Source of the DNA: Pachypanchax playfairii
Lineage: Eukaryota > Chordata > Actinopteri > Cyprinodontiformes > Aplocheilidae
Length of the DNA: 64,000 nt
NCBI GenBank assembly: GCA_006937955.1
Contig: SSNP01000041.1
Location: 401,599-465,598 of the forward strand
Direction: 5' to 3'
Shown here: positions 47,405 through 61,320 of the stretch, in pieces
Layout of the letters: each line of letters opens with the position of its first letter
Numbering within the stretch: the first letter of the stretch is position 1
Translations under genes and position numbers: made by a program
The notes under the pieces: model-generated
Databases searched by the model: none
What the model was told of the DNA's origin: nothing
Seen by the model: the letters and a program-made list of their open reading frames with translations, nothing else

Positions 47405-50400
47405 CCCAAATGTATGGAAGATGAATGATGGTGATTACACGGTTGTGCAGTAGTTAATTTTAGCTTCAGCACTGCAACGCTGAGTGGTGCAAAGGAACTC
47501 AGATGTACAAACTCAGAATTGAACTTTTGCTAAATTACAACTTCCACAAATCTTATTTTTATGACTGATCATGAAAAGGAACATAATCAAAGTTTTAAAC
47601 GTTATTTTTACTGCAAGCGCACACAGCGAGGAGGAGTGCAGAAAAACCAGAAAGCAGAAAATGTCCAAAAGAGTAGAGAAAATGTATTTGCTGAATACAA
47701 GCAACAGATGAATTAATTAATTCAGCGAGTAGGTGTGTTCATAATTTAATGCCAGTTTTTGTTCTTTTCACAGCTAATCTAAATTTATTCTTAATTTTTC
47801 CTTTTTTATGAGTTTGTTGGGACTGGTGAGGCTGAACTTGATCAAATGTTTTTAATATACATTTATTTTGCTGTTCTTAGTTCTGTTTTGTTTTGATTAT
47901 CGTCTTTGAGTGGATACAATATTTTTATACAGTTATTAACCTTTTGTGCCGCATTTCCCATCGAGAATGTCTTTTTTTATTATTTCACAGTTGCACTATT
48001 TTTGTTCTTCCCCATTAACTTGTTTCTCTGCTCATCTTTTCCTTTTTTCACTCACTTCCTACATTTGATCTTTTATTATTTCCATCCAGTCTTCTGACTC
48101 GTTGTTTGTCTCCATTCAGCTTCTACAAATCACTTATTTTTGTCAAATCTAACTTGCCCAGTCTCAGATCAGCTGAAGCAACAGAATGAAATCAACTCTT
48201 TTATTATATGTACATTCTCCTTTTCTCCCTCCTTCTGTCCAACCATTGACTGGGAGCGCAAACGTAACTGTTCCATAGACAAACATCACAAAAACAGAAT
48301 GCTTTTTCACTGAACAAGGTGTCAACAGCCTCCTGTTCTCCTCTACTTTGTTCATCCTCTTTCACCTCCTCTGTTCTCTCTCTCAGTCAGCTGAATCAAT
48401 AGCTCCTCTTCACCTCTAAGTCCATTCTATTAGACACAACAATGGTACCGCGTTGGACTGAGATTGCCTCCTTTTGTGGCACTGGATGTCTATCAGCAAG
48501 TTGGACAGAACCAACACAACAGAGCTGCTATGGGGAAGTGGTATGTGTGTGACAGAAGGAAACAGGAAGACAGAAGAGAAAGAAAGAGATAACAGGTCAA
48601 GATAAAGACTAGATAATAACGGACACTGATGTAGAGAAAGCTGAAGGACAGGGTGATTACTTGTCATTCAGTGCTACTAAAAAGACAGAAGCAGAGTAAT
48701 TACATGAGCAGGTTCACAATATTTTAGAACGTGGAGACAAAGATGGAGTTAATTACACTTGTAGAAACACATGAAGATTAGACAGATTTTATGGTTCCAT
48801 TTTGAGTTTACAAAATTACCACTAACCTTCTACAGTATGATGGCTAAATTCTCAGCCTCACAGATGCCATAAATTATGGGAATATTTAACCAACCTCCTT
48901 GTGCCTAGGTTGCAGGGGGGGGATCACTGATCATCATGCTTCTTGTTAAAACCTGATGAAGCAGCTGACTGTTCAGCATTTCCACACTGCTTCTATCACC
49001 TTCTCATGGCTTAGCTCAGACAACAACAATCAAGGAAACTTGGGTTACACAGCGAGCTTCTACCTTTCTATGTGCAGGACTACCAAGTCATAGACACTTC
49101 AATGGAAAAAAAACCACTGAAATTAAAGTGATCCATGCATCTTATTCATTCAAAGGACAGACATTTGCAACAAAAAAAAAATGTAACTACATGAACACTA
49201 CGTGAAAATAGACATTCTTTATACTAAATTGAAGCATTTTTAATCTACTTTTTATTCTCACTCTGTTGGTTTTTCTTTGTTTCCGACAATTACACCGATG
49301 TAAGACCAGGAGACTGAGAACAGAATGAAGCAGTAATAAATGGTACATGTATGAAATTATGGGCAAGAAAACCTTTCAGCACTAATGAAAGCTTTGCTTT
49401 CCTCAATTACTTAAACTCATACAGTATATGAGACACTCAGAAAACCAGGTCATCACTAAAAGCAGACAGTAACCTGGAAGCTTAAGTGAATCTAAATGCA
49501 AAAACTAAGTCACTAAGTCCACGTCTCTTGAATGATTAAACCAGGAGAACAGTGAGCAAGACGGTTTAAATATGAGACAGATTAAAAAGCCTTTACAAAG
49601 AACTATTGCGGTTACTTAAAAGTACATGGACGAGTCAATATTATGGTCACTTTAAAACCAAAATGAACCAGTATTTTGTAACAAGAGTGCAGTTTTTGCA
49701 AAGATGTGAAGGACTTTGACAAGAGGCAGCTTGTTATGGTAGGACACTGGCTCTGATTGTATCTGAATAAGCAACATTCATCAGATGTTTCATTCTACAT
49801 TTAAACTCCCAACGTACGAGACTAAAACAATTTAAAACCAACATCTTGCTACCATAAAAAATGCCCTTTTAGAGTCTCTCATGACAGATTAAAGTTGTTT
49901 TGTTTTAAGCAAATTATGCTCGGCTGTTTATGTCAAATTGTTTTTGGGGTAAAATAATGTTTTGATTTTTAGTTTTTTTGACAAATACGAATAAATTGTC
50001 AGTCAGAGGTTCAGTGTTGTGGTCTAAAAGTTTTAAATTCTAAACAAACCTCTTTGACCCTACATGAACACTAATGTGATTAACACAAGATTCCTCCTTG
50101 TAAACAAGAAGTTAATCTCGTTAACACGTATTATTGTTGTGTTTTTATTACATAAATGTTTCCATCCATCCTTCCTGAGCCTGATTTCCCAACTTCATCT
50201 TTTTGATCTCAGCCTATCCCTCAAGCAGCTGCTGCCACCATCATCTCCGCTGACCTGTGAGTGTTGGCCAGCGAAGCAAACATGATGCTACTTAATCTGT
50301 CAGATTTTGAGAGATGAAAAAGGATAAGATACATACAGAATATGGCACAGGCTGAATAATAAAAAGCTTAAAAACAGCCAAAACAAACAGTATCCATGGA

Positions 50401-51780
50401 CAAACCCAACAGATGGCTGATCACTTCTCCTGTGTGTGTGTTACTGTGTGTTTTTGAGTGACAGCCAAAGGTGATGTTGGGGGACCCTTGAGAAAACGAG
50501 AACAGGACATGGCGTCTGGTTTGGTCTGGGTGCCGTCTGCTAGATGTTGTCCCTCGGACCCCTGTTCCCACTCTAGGGAAACCCCATCTCTAGCTGCCGC
50601 AGTAGGAACAGATGGTTGCCTTGACAATGAGAAGGCATATTCTGATTGGCTTGTGTGCCAAAGAAGAAAAGAAAGGAGGCGACTCAGACACAACAGCAGC
50701 AAATTATTAACGTTTGATCGTTTTTAAAAATGCCCTTAAATTTCCATTTTTTTTAAGGTTTGTGGAAAATTTTTAAAATACTCAACTGGTATTGATGAGA
50801 ATTTGAAGATAAATTACATATCTAACATAGGCAGGGTTTTAATGCCTCTAGCCTCTTTTACGTGTGTTTTTATTAGCCATTAAAACTATTGATTTACTTC
50901 AGTTCGGAGTAAAAAAAAAAAAAGAGTAACAAAAAAAGACAGAAGAAAAAATATTTCTCATCAAATACTTCATTTTCACAGCTAAATAAAGATCACAAGA
51001 ATGACATTTTGAAAACTACCTGTTACACAAGAACTGATTAGATGGATTAAATAGGACAGAAAAACAATATAATAATAGTATGGTAATACATATAGTAGTA
51101 CAGAAGTTTATTATCTTAATTATTCTATAAGACACAATGGATTTGAAGTTAAAAATATCTAAATATAATCGTCAGATTTTTGTTTGACAAATATTAAAAG
51201 AATCTCCCACCAATTTTTCATCTTAGAGTGATACAGCATGTCAAACAGCTGGATTTCAACTAAAACAATACTGTTAGAATAAAATACTTTCAGATCCCAG
51301 GGCTAAAATAAAAAAATTATATTCTCAAAACTTTGGTCCCAGGCAAGAAAAATACAATTCAAGAGCTCCTGTTGCAAAAGGCATATCTGTAGAATTAGCA
51401 TAAAAGGCTGGTTCTCATCTGCTGGCTTTAAAAACTGAGAGCCCTCTGGGGCGAGTTGGCAGAGTAATGGACTTTTTAAAGTTTTTGACTTCATTTCCCA
51501 GACCGAGCGTGGCAGGTTTAGAGAAAAGTTCACTGGCTGTACATGGATACAGTAAAATTTGACACAGAACAAATCCTGAAGTATTAAACTCGCTTCTAAA
51601 TGCAGTTTATCAATAGTCGCAGATATTTACAACCAATTAAATAAATAATATTAGTTAAATTACTCGTCCAGTTTTAGACTAAGTGGCTGCTGAAGACACT
51701 GAACTATCACAGTGATTGAGCACTTTTATGTAGAAACTCCATAAACTGGATGAATAATCTATCATTCACATCATTAGAAC

Positions 51781-51802
51781 TTTTTTTTTGGGGGGGGGGG
51801 GG
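51781..51802. repeat. T9G13 homopolymer tract
   Basis: Nine T followed by thirteen G, directly read. Likely length-variable, and an error-prone spot in any assembly. Confidence 0.95.
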
Positions 51803-54119
51803 TGTGATGCTTGATTAGTCATTTCAGAAATGCAGTTGAGCTTAAAAGCACTTTAATGGGTCACGTGAACAGATAATAATAAACAATGATCCATCTGAAC
51901 GTGACTAATGCGAGTCCTTCTGGTCCGCGAGCTCTGGCGGTAAAGATATGTTTTACTGTAATGGTCACCGGCCTGATGTGTAAGTGGCCTGTGCACCATT
52001 ATCATGCTGATGATTTAATATCACACTCCAGAAGAAGGTCCTGCCAAGTCAGAAGCGAGTCCATCTTCTGCAAGTCATTTTTTTAATTGTTTGCAAATGT
52101 CCAAAAAGTCAATGTGAGCAAAAAACATTTTGATTTATTCTATAAAAGTTTTGAAGTGGATATCGACATTTTGCCTCTGAATAACTGTCAAAAGTCACAT
52201 TTATTGCACAATAAATATCCAGTTAGTCCGATTTACCAAGACAGCAAAAACAACTGATTTAATCTTTTTATCTTGATTTTGAATTTTTAGATTTTTTTTG
52301 CAGACGGAGTTGCATTAAAGCAGCAGCTCATTAAAGAGGTCGTCTAAGTGAACTGAAAGTCCAAATGCTCTCTTTTAGGTAAAACAGAAGCTTCGCAGTG
52401 AAGCACTAAAGCCAGAGCTAATGAACAATTTAGCGTAATGAAGAAATAAGAAAAACCGAGGGCTACCAGGAGTGCTCCCACAACCCACCAGGTGATTATG
52501 TGGACAGCACACAAACTGGTGGACAGGCAGGAGAAAAGTATGTGACGCTCAATTTTCCAAAACATTTAACTGCTTTCAAATATCCGATTTTACAGCTTTG
52601 TTCTGCGTGTTTTATGCAAATGAAGTGATTTCAGTGTTGCACGAATTGATCCAAAACAAGTGGACAGGGCTGTGGCACCACTTAGATGGGACATAATGGA
52701 CATATAAGAAGCTTAAAGGGCGGCAGTTACATGTTACTGGTCAGACAGATTCAGTTAAATGTTATAGTGCATTGTGTGTGTCAAAGGGTTACAGACCAGG
52801 TCAGAGCAAAGATCACTGACTAATTACAGTGCCGAAACACTCAGCCTCTGTTAGACTGTTTACAATGTATTGCGGGGGGGGGGGTCTGGTGCATTGCACA
52901 TAATTAGTGGAGTCAAGGTCAGAAACAAACACAAGCATGATGCGAACAACAGCCAATCGCACACACTCCACTCTTCTTCTGTCTTCCTCTCTCAGGGGCA
53001 ACAAGCCACAGCCTCTATTCATTTCCTGAATGAATAGCTGACTAACTGGTTAACAGTTATTTAAGGACATTTTATGCACAACACATGCTCATCTGTTGAA
53101 TAAATAACCCTTTAATGCAATACTATCATGTATTTTATATAACATATCCATTAGAGATACATAAATAAGGAGACACTATTTGTTAATGAAATCTCACTAA
53201 ATCTTCCCCACAACAATGTTTTTAACTGCTTATTTCTCATAGTGGCAGAATGTAGGGCGCTCAGTAACAGTGGTGTTAGTGAGTCTACCTTCAGCCTGGC
53301 CAGGCGCATTTGGAATTGACAGATGGCTCGACCGTGACCGCTGAGAGGCGGGTCGATTAGCAGAGCTAGTGGCCAAAAGGCTTTGGGATGAAGCATTAAG
53401 ACAAAATGAAGTTTGGTGCTGCGGTCTGTGTGCGATTATCTGCTCTCAAGACCTGCTTTAGAATGCTCAAAACAATCGGGTCACGTAAACTGTGGCGTCT
53501 GGCACTTTAAGAGTCAAGCCCATCCGAACACTGAGTACTGCGTGGTTAAAGCAAATTGGGACATAAAATGTGGGCATTTAGTGCAACCGGGGGTGAAAAA
53601 ATGGCATTAAGAATGTGCCAAAATTAATGTAGATTAAATAATTCAATTAATGTAACTATTCTTTTGATGCAGTAACATGCTGCAAACACAATGAAAAGAT
53701 GGGAGAAAAGCACACCAAATAATTTCACAACTACTTTTCAGTCCGGGGTTCATTTTTCAGCACAACTCTCACCAAAATAATGACATCATCACAGTTACAA
53801 AGTGGAAACTGCAGTCATGTTAGAGCAAGAGCAGTCAGAATACATGCCCGACCCTCTACAATGATCTAAAACTTCAAATATTATTTTGGCTTGAATTGCC
53901 AGTCACTAATGTTTCCCCAATATCTGATATAATCTTTCAGAAAATCCTGTTTTGTATGTTTGTCGGAAACCTCACAGTGTCATATATGAGACGTGAGAGT
54001 TGCGTTAGAAAACTCTTCTCTAACTGAGAAATGAGGATTAATTACATTCTGGGATTCAGAGTCAAACACAGAGTTGTTCAAAAACAGCTTTGGTCTTCTA
54101 AACATACACAGGAGCTTAC

Positions 54120-54226
54120 CTGGATACCGTCCAACAGTTTGCTCATGCACCAGAAGCTGTCAGCCTCAATGTTCCTCAGAGCCTCTTCCTCAAGACTGGA
54201 CACGTCAAAGTTCTCTACTTCCTCCT
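54120..54226 (-). CDS. tbc1d22a: TBC1 domain family member 22A-like, internal exon (most 5' exon in window)
   Basis: The minus strand encodes EEVENFDVSSLEEEALRN, then IEADSFWCMSKLLDGIQ, ending CAG before the donor GTAAGC. IEADSFWCMSKLLDGIQ is a hallmark of TBC1D22 and related TBC proteins and continues directly into DNYTFAQ of the next exon. The 5' border is ambiguous by two bases: TCTCTAG|AG|GAG permits a start at 54226 (phase 1 upstream) or 54224 (phase 0 upstream). The preceding exon, with the Gln-finger YVQG motif, is outside the window. Confidence 0.93.
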
Positions 54227-57200
54227 CTAGAGAAGAGAAAAACGAGAGAGGGTGAGGAATTTGCTTTGCAAGAGGAAATAAGATGGACACCAAATGAGCC
54301 AGGGGAGATGGGGCGAAAGAAAAGTGGGATTGAAAGGTCAAGAAATGCAGAGGGAGAAGGGAAAGAATAACGAGGGATTGAGTGCAAATCAATGCATCCG
54401 GCACAGCAAGAGCTTTGTCATAAACCTGCCATTCAGACGAGCTGGTTACAGGTGTTTGAAGAGGCCGAATGGAAGAGCGAGAATAGCAGCGAGTGAGGAG
54501 GTAATGGGGTTTGTTACAAAAGAGTCAGATAGAAGAAAAGAACAAAGACACTGTTCAGGACGTAAGTGTCATAAGGAGGTAAATAGCAGACTCCTCAAGC
54601 TGCTGAATGATAATCATCGTCTTAAAACAACAGCTCGACATTACAGACGGCTTTTTTTCAACATTTCGAAAATGTCAAAACATTTGAGCACAACAAACGA
54701 CGAGCACCCACCCCCCCTCCACAGAAAAGAAATGTTGGATTTGAAGCTTGAAACACTTCATGAGTATTTAAAGAGCTGCATTCATACTTTCTAAAATACA
54801 GATAATGACATGTAATTTGTTTAAATATTGGGATTTTGGGGTGGGAAATCAATCTTCTGCAAGTAAGTTAAAATTTAGGTTTTGAATGTATCCCGAGGCC
54901 CCACGGACTGAACAAAAGAAACAATTTCAAAGCTGTGAGCAGACCGAGTCCCCAGTCATCTCCAGTGGGTGACTTCAGCGACGGGTGTCATCAGATGTCA
55001 TTAACGGCAGCAGTGTGTGACGGACTGCAGGGGCTCTGACGGGTTTCTGACAAGCCACTGACAGCCAGTGGAGAGAAGATGGGACGAGACTGATTAACAA
55101 TGATCTGGAGAGAAAAGGGGGGGGGTGCAAAAGAGACTAAAAGAGCAAAGCGTTTCTGTGTGTGTTTCTGGGCGTGCGGTCATAAAGTGTAACCAAAAAG
55201 GTTTTCATGTATTTATGTGCATTTTTTGTAGACATCCGAGTACATATTCAGGACGTGGCAGCTCTGCTTGGTATCCAAGGCAACCCTTGTGGAATGCTGT
55301 CAAGGTTCTAATGAGCATGCTCAGTCAGAAAAACAGAGAGGACAGACAGGGAGCAGGCAGTGGGCCAAGACTACAAAAGTAGCAACAGTTAGCTTCTGTG
55401 TGCATATATGTGTGTGTGTCTTTCATCATTATCTTTTCTGCTTCGAGTCAGGTAAAGATGGACAGAATTTTGAGCGAGACGTCCTCGTTTCAGTCAGACT
55501 TTTCATTTCCAGATGCAGAAAAGTCTCATTTTGTTCACGTATCTACAGATCTTTAATACATCATATGGAGAAGAAGGGTCAGGGGGTTGTGTTGGGATTA
55601 GATGTCAGTGTAGTTCACGCATAAAATCCATTGTTTGTGCAAAAATTCAGAGAATCAATCTCATCTGAAATGAGATCTAAAAGTAAGAAGCATTGATGTC
55701 CAGAGCGTGAGAGGTCATTCAAAAAGAAAGGAACAATACCAGACAGTTGAAGACAATCAACAAGATCTAACCAACAGCTGTTGTCACTGCAGAATAACAA
55801 AAGCAAACCACCGTCTGACCAATTTCGACTTGATATTTGATTTAAAAGCGCCTCCAAAGTGATGCAGAAGACAATGACATTACATAAATACGGGCCCTCT
55901 CCATGGGACGCAGCAACCCTCAGCGCTGCTGGCGGCATTAAATCTGCAGTTGAAAAGATTAATTGCGAACAGACTGACTGGCAATTCAGGTTGTGTCATT
56001 GCTGATTAACAGGGTGGCGAGAGTGCCCCCGCTCCAGCGCTTCAAGAGACCCTGAGGATCCCAAAGTCTCAAATCAGTCTTTGTCGTGCCTATGGCCTTG
56101 CTGTCGGGCAGAGTCCCAAACCCGAGCCTTGACTCTGGAGAAGATTAGAAGGGACGGCTTCCAAGTGTCCGGTGGATGCACTGGAGTAAGGCAGAGCTCA
56201 TCAAAATAACAAGGACACACAAAAGGAAGGGCTAAAAGGAGGAGAGGTCGTGGAAGAGGAGTATCTAAACCGTGTGGCTGATTGTCAGGACAACACTGCC
56301 CCCTGTGGTCATTAGTCAACTTAACCTGATAGAAATATCCAACTTTACATGGCCTAGATCTGTTTTATGGTAGGGTTACCGGTCATTTTCCAAATCAGGA
56401 AGCCCAAGCAGCTTTTTTTGTGCACTACTTTGATTGAACAGTATGTCGGTAGATTGTAAAATAGTATATTTTAAAATTTTGTCACCAAAAACCAGGATCG
56501 TTTGGCCTTTACCTAAAAAAAAACTGCAACAGATGACCTGCTATCAAAAGAAGAAATCTGTAATTAATTTTAAAAGATCCAATTCTCTCTGCGAATATTT
56601 CTGGTGCTCCGCTCTGACGATCGAAACCAGCTGACAATAAAAGACTGGGACATGATCTCTGAGGGGAGTGCTTAACAAATGAGCCGAGGGGAATTTTTGG
56701 CTCGAATGAGCTTCACGATAGTGAAAAGAAGTCTCGGCAGCTCCAATTCTGTGAGAGACGCGTCTCCGTAATTATCCTCTGCCAAATAATACACTGTGAG
56801 ATCCTCAGAGGGAGCACGTTGAGGGAGCAGATACTGACATTCGCCTCAGTAGGAGACGAGAGCATGTTTGACACAGGCCAGACGCGGCGAACAAAGAGAT
56901 GAAAATAGCATTTTGTGATCAAACTGGCTGAAAACCACGAGTGAGAAGACACAGACCACAGCCCTGAATTAGAGCTGACACGCAGAGGAATGAACCGCTG
57001 ACAATAAAATTGATTAAATACAGTAATTGTTGTGAAGTAACAAAATCTGATGGTTATTTTAGACAATAATTCAACCAAATATCTAAAGTTTCTAAACAGA
57101 GATGTTCAGTTCTTGCACCAATCTCATTTTATTTCTTCAACTTTTCTCTTTTTTTATTAATTATTGCTTTTCCCTCGATGCTCCTTGTTCTCTCTGCTTC

Positions 57201-58542
57201 TCAGTCCTCTCTGTTGCCACCCTGCCTCTCCCAAGCTGTTCTGATTTGCTCCTCTCCCCACTTCCTCACCTTTCTTCCTATTGGCCATACAGCCAGTTTC
57301 CTGCCAGGCCCCAGGGCTCATTTCCTGTTTGTCCTGGCACAGGGGGCAACTTGTCCGAAGGGACCAACTGCTTGGTCGCTGCCAGCTGTGAGCACTTGGC
57401 ACAGCTTGGCACACAGAGCTGGGTTACACCTCGAGAGACCGGGCACGAGCACCACCTACATACCCACACGTGTGTGTGTATGTGAGAGTGTGTAAGAGTG
57501 TGTGTACACACACTTATGCCAGCGACGCCATCTGCCCTCTTACAACTCCGGGCCACAAGGTAATGTGATGTAAGATGATGAACGAGCTAGTTTTGCCTGA
57601 TGTAATCATAAAGTGTGTGCGCTGAGCGTGTGACCGCACAATAAAATACATGCCAGTCTGACAGCCATCTGTTGGTTCAGATTAATCACAAACAAACCTG
57701 AGTTGTCGACCGCCAAATAGATATAACACTCGTCTGGTTTTAACGAGATTTTACAGCAAACGCTCTGCTAAAATCTAATGACTGCAATGACTTCAAGTTT
57801 AGGTGCCAACCAGACATGACATATTCAACTTTTCATCTTTGGAATGACACCCAAGTGGTTCTCAAATAAAAACACAACACACGTCTTATCTCTTGGTGAA
57901 ATCTGTAAAACCCTTGTGCGTTTAAGCTAGAGCAACAGAATACGATTTCCTCTCAGTGGCACAATTAGCTTGATAACACTGTTACCTTGTTAATGAGAAG
58001 TGAGTGTTTTTCTAGAGAGGTGGCACTTATAGTGTTGGATAATTAAGAAGAGGCTCAACATGACAAAGCTGATGTCATACACGGTGAGAAAACGCACACA
58101 CTCAAAATCATAGGAGATGAGGGTGCAATGAGAAACAATTTTTGTTGGTGTGTGACACGAGGTGTGAAGATATGAAAATAGACAGCTGGAGGTGAAAAGG
58201 GGCACGAGAAGCAAGGCTTAATTGTTTTCTTTCCTTCGCCTGGGTGGGTAATTTGATAGGGTAATCTTTCTAATGGGGAAAAACCTCTTTGACTGAATGA
58301 ATTTGAGGATCAGGGGATTAAACCCACTTGTTCACCACTTTCCACTGGGATACCAGTGCTGATTTGGAGCCAGAGGCAAACATCTCTGTTCTGACTTTTA
58401 AAGTTTTAGGTCCAGACTGAAAAACTAGTTTTAAAGTTGTACTAACTTCTTCCAGAACAAAACTCTACTTAGGTTATGGACAGGATGGATGATAAAGCCC
58501 AACAATAACACTTTATATGCATTATATGGGTTTTTGTGCTTG

Positions 58543-59170
58543 TTAACTCATTCAGTGCCATAGACGTCTATAGACGTCAAACTGAATCCGAACGCTCAGT
58601 GCCACTGACATCTCTTCAGCTTTTATTGGCTTAAATCCCGCAAAGCATTCTGGGGCAGCTGCTCGCTGAATCTGAACTCATTACAGGCTGTATTTAGTCA
58701 TATAATCCAGGAGGGGGCAGTGGTGCACTTCTCTGGGTGAGACCACTTATTATTTACTGTGTTATAATGCTGGTTGGAGTGGGGGAGGAGCCAGAAACTC
58801 AGGACGAGACAGACGGTGAATAGATTCAGAGTCTGTGAAGCGGCTGTGAAGTGATCTCGTTGTTCAGAATTATTACAAACTAGTATAGAATTTATGGAAT
58901 TGAGAAGGTGGTGGAGTTTATTACATGGATAAAATCCCTCCAGCGTGACGGTCGGATCTACCGGGAACGAGTATTGTGTCGACTGTGGCGCGGTTTGTGA
59001 TCCAGCTCGTCATTTTCGGACTTGTGATGTCTTCAGCCTGACGTTGAGGTTCTTCTGGCGATTCTAGTAAAGCTGAGGTGGATTTATCCGACCAGTATCT
59101 CCTGCTAGGATCTTCTAAAGGCAGCAGGGACCAAAATAAAGAAGGATTCACCGCATAAAACACACGGTAA
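58543..59170 (+). mobile_element. Possible 5' end of a piggyBac-like (TTAA) transposon
   Basis: TTAA at 58543-58546 is followed by CTCATTCAGTGCCATAGACG, and a perfect 16-bp palindrome GACGTCTATAGACGTC lies at 58563-58578. A second CAGTGCCACTGACAT echo follows at about 58599. GC-richer sequence continues to about 59165, where ACACACGGTAAGTG looks like a splice donor, as a transposase leader exon might have. No matching right end or transposase frame is present. The family assignment is an inference from the TTAA and the terminal motif. Confidence 0.35.
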
Positions 59171-60920
59171 GTGTTGATACAAAAACGAATGGCCGTTGGG
59201 GGGAAGGGGGGGCAAACTGACTAAGTCGCGCATTCACGCATGCACATCATGCGTGTGCACGTACACACACAGAGTATCTGAATCATCTGCAGCTTTTTTT
59301 CTGAAATTAGTTTGATTTGAGATAAATAAAACCCATAACTGCAAATCAGCCAAATACCAGCACCAAATAATCATAAGTGGTGATACAATCAAAAAAACTG
59401 CTTCTTTTTTTTACCCTCATTTTGCATACAGCTTTTGGTTTCTTACATTTAGGGTGAGAATATGAAATATAAAAGCTGAATCATTCTGGCTGTAATTATT
59501 GCACTTTTTTGATCAGATGTTTCTACAACCAGTTTTAACTTAATATTTAAAAAAACATTCCAAAATCAACTGCATGATGATGGATGACCTCTTATTTTAT
59601 ACTACAGAAAAAGTCAATGTGTCTTTAACGCACACGCAGGTAATTCCGAATAAGATTTCCTAAGTTTGGAAAAGATCAAGTTTGATGCAGTTATTCAGAA
59701 TTATAAAACATTCAGTCTTTGCCCTTTTTTCCCCCAAAGTAGATTTGTCTGCCTAATGTTCGAATTTACAAACAAATAAATTATTCTCAGATATAAGTGA
59801 AAGATCAGTCCATTATATCATTTATGCAATCTGAAAAACAGGAACGTATCAGGCAGGTGTCATGAGCAACACAAGAGATTGTAAACTAAAATGCGATTGT
59901 GTTTTCTCACATGTAGGTGCATGTCTGAGCTCGTGGTTGTGATGCAATCTAACCACCACACACCGATGGCGACTGTTTCAATTGCCTCCAATTGCATCAG
60001 GTCAAGCGGAACACGTCCTACTGGCGACAGAATGGTAAAAACTTTTTTTTTTCCTCCTTCCTTCCTAATCACAGCTGACACGAGAACTACAGACTTTTGG
60101 AGATCAGAAGCTTCTCGCTGCAGAGAGCTTCAATTTATGGCTTTTTATAGTCAAGTAATTAAGTTAATCTAAAAATATTCAATAACCTCTGCGATTATTC
60201 ACAGAAGATGAATCATTTTTTGACAGAACTATTTCTCTGGATCATTTAGGAGCTCTATTGCTTTTTATCTTTAGCAATGAGAGAATTTCTGATAACACTG
60301 AGATATTCAGATCAGGGCAGATGCAGATGAAAAGTCCTCGATTGATTTTAGGCTTTAAATATTCAACTGCACACCAGTGACAACAGTCTGACTGCAGGGG
60401 TCATAAACACTCTGTTGTAGAGAACATGTCATTTATACAGGATATCATTTGAGACAACAAATGATGATCACTGGAAAGACACGTCAATTCAAAGACATTT
60501 TTCATTTTAGAGTTTTCAGTTTTCTGTCCTGGTTTTGTTCCGGAGAAGAGCTCATGCCATAAAAACCAATAAAAGCTATTTGTTTTAAACAAGTGTAAAA
60601 AATATCTATAATGTATTTGATATACATGGAACAATGGAAAAATAAAAAAGTCAAACCATCATTAAACCAATTAATATAAGAAAAAAGGGAAAGAAAGAAA
60701 AAATATGACTTAGAAAATGTTGTTTTTAGTTTAATGGAGAATATGACAGTAAAAAAATAGTTGGATCAGGTATTAAAACAGGTATTATAAATGTGATTCA
60801 TCTTAATACATTTTTCAAAGAAGAGAATATAAACACTGAATTAAGTCTTGAAATCCAAATTTGTCTATTTCTACAAACTTCTCATGAGTCTAATTACACC
60901 AACAATGACAATGGTATGTA

Positions 60921-61320
60921 CAGTGGGGCAAAGAAGTATTTAGTCAGCCACCAATTGTGTAAGTTTTCCCACTTAAAAAGATCAGAGAGGCCTGTAATTT
61001 TCATCATAGGTATACCTCAACTATGAGAGACAAAATGAGGAAAAAAAATCCAGAAAATCGCATTGTCTGATTTTTAAAGAATTTATTTGCAAATTATGGT
61101 GGAAAATAAGTATTTGGTCAATAACAAAAGTTAATCTCAATACTTTGTTATATAGCCTTTGTTGGCAATGACAGAGGTCAAACGTTTTCTGTAAGTCTTC
61201 ACAAGGTTTTCACACACTGTTGCTGGTATTTTGGCCCATTCCTCCATGCAGATCTCCTCTAGAGCAGTGATGTTTTGGGGCTGACGCTGGGCAACACGAA
61301 CTTTCAACTCCCTCCACTGT
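60921..61320 (-). mobile_element. Truncated Tc1-type transposon (3' end of transposase and one terminus)
   Basis: After a TA at 60919-60920 the terminus reads CAGTGGGGCAAAGAAGTATT, typical of a fish Tc1-like family, and a subterminal AAGTATTTGGTCAATAAC echo follows at about 61109. The transposase C-terminus is encoded inward on the minus strand. The element stops abruptly near 61320 within the coding part, so most of the gene and the other terminal repeat are missing. Confidence 0.88.
61137..61319 (-). pseudogene. Tc1-like transposase, C-terminal 60 codons
   Basis: The frame reads QWRELKVRVAQRQPQNITAL, then EEICMEEWAKIPATVCENLV, then KTYRKRLTSVIANKGYITKY and stop (61137-61139). This is the well-conserved end of a Tc1-family transposase, including the last part of the DDE domain. 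The final portion is intact, but the DNA-binding and first catalytic regions are absent. Codons upstream of about 61320 in the same frame belong to flanking DNA. Confidence 0.88.

Larger units (their letters stand above)
43925..54119 (-). other. Intron of the TBC1D22A-like gene (10.2 kb)
   Basis: Donor GTAAGC at 54114-54119 and acceptor AG at 43925-43926. Apart from the MITE at 46767-47404 and the T/G tract at 51781-51802, I see only AT-rich sequence and short chance ORFs (43930-46760, 47410-51780, 51810-54110). Two overlapping minus-strand frames at 45034-45355 have no recognisable domain. Confidence 0.8.

Noticed and set aside
54294..54794. 166-codon plus-strand ORF next to a TBC exon
   Set aside because: Lies antisense just upstream of the exon, Lys/Arg-rich through a purine-rich tract, no homology recognised.
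57478..57512. GTGTGTGTATGTGAGAGTGT tract as a possible regulatory Z-DNA site
   Set aside because: An ordinary imperfect TG microsatellite; nothing in the context supports a function.
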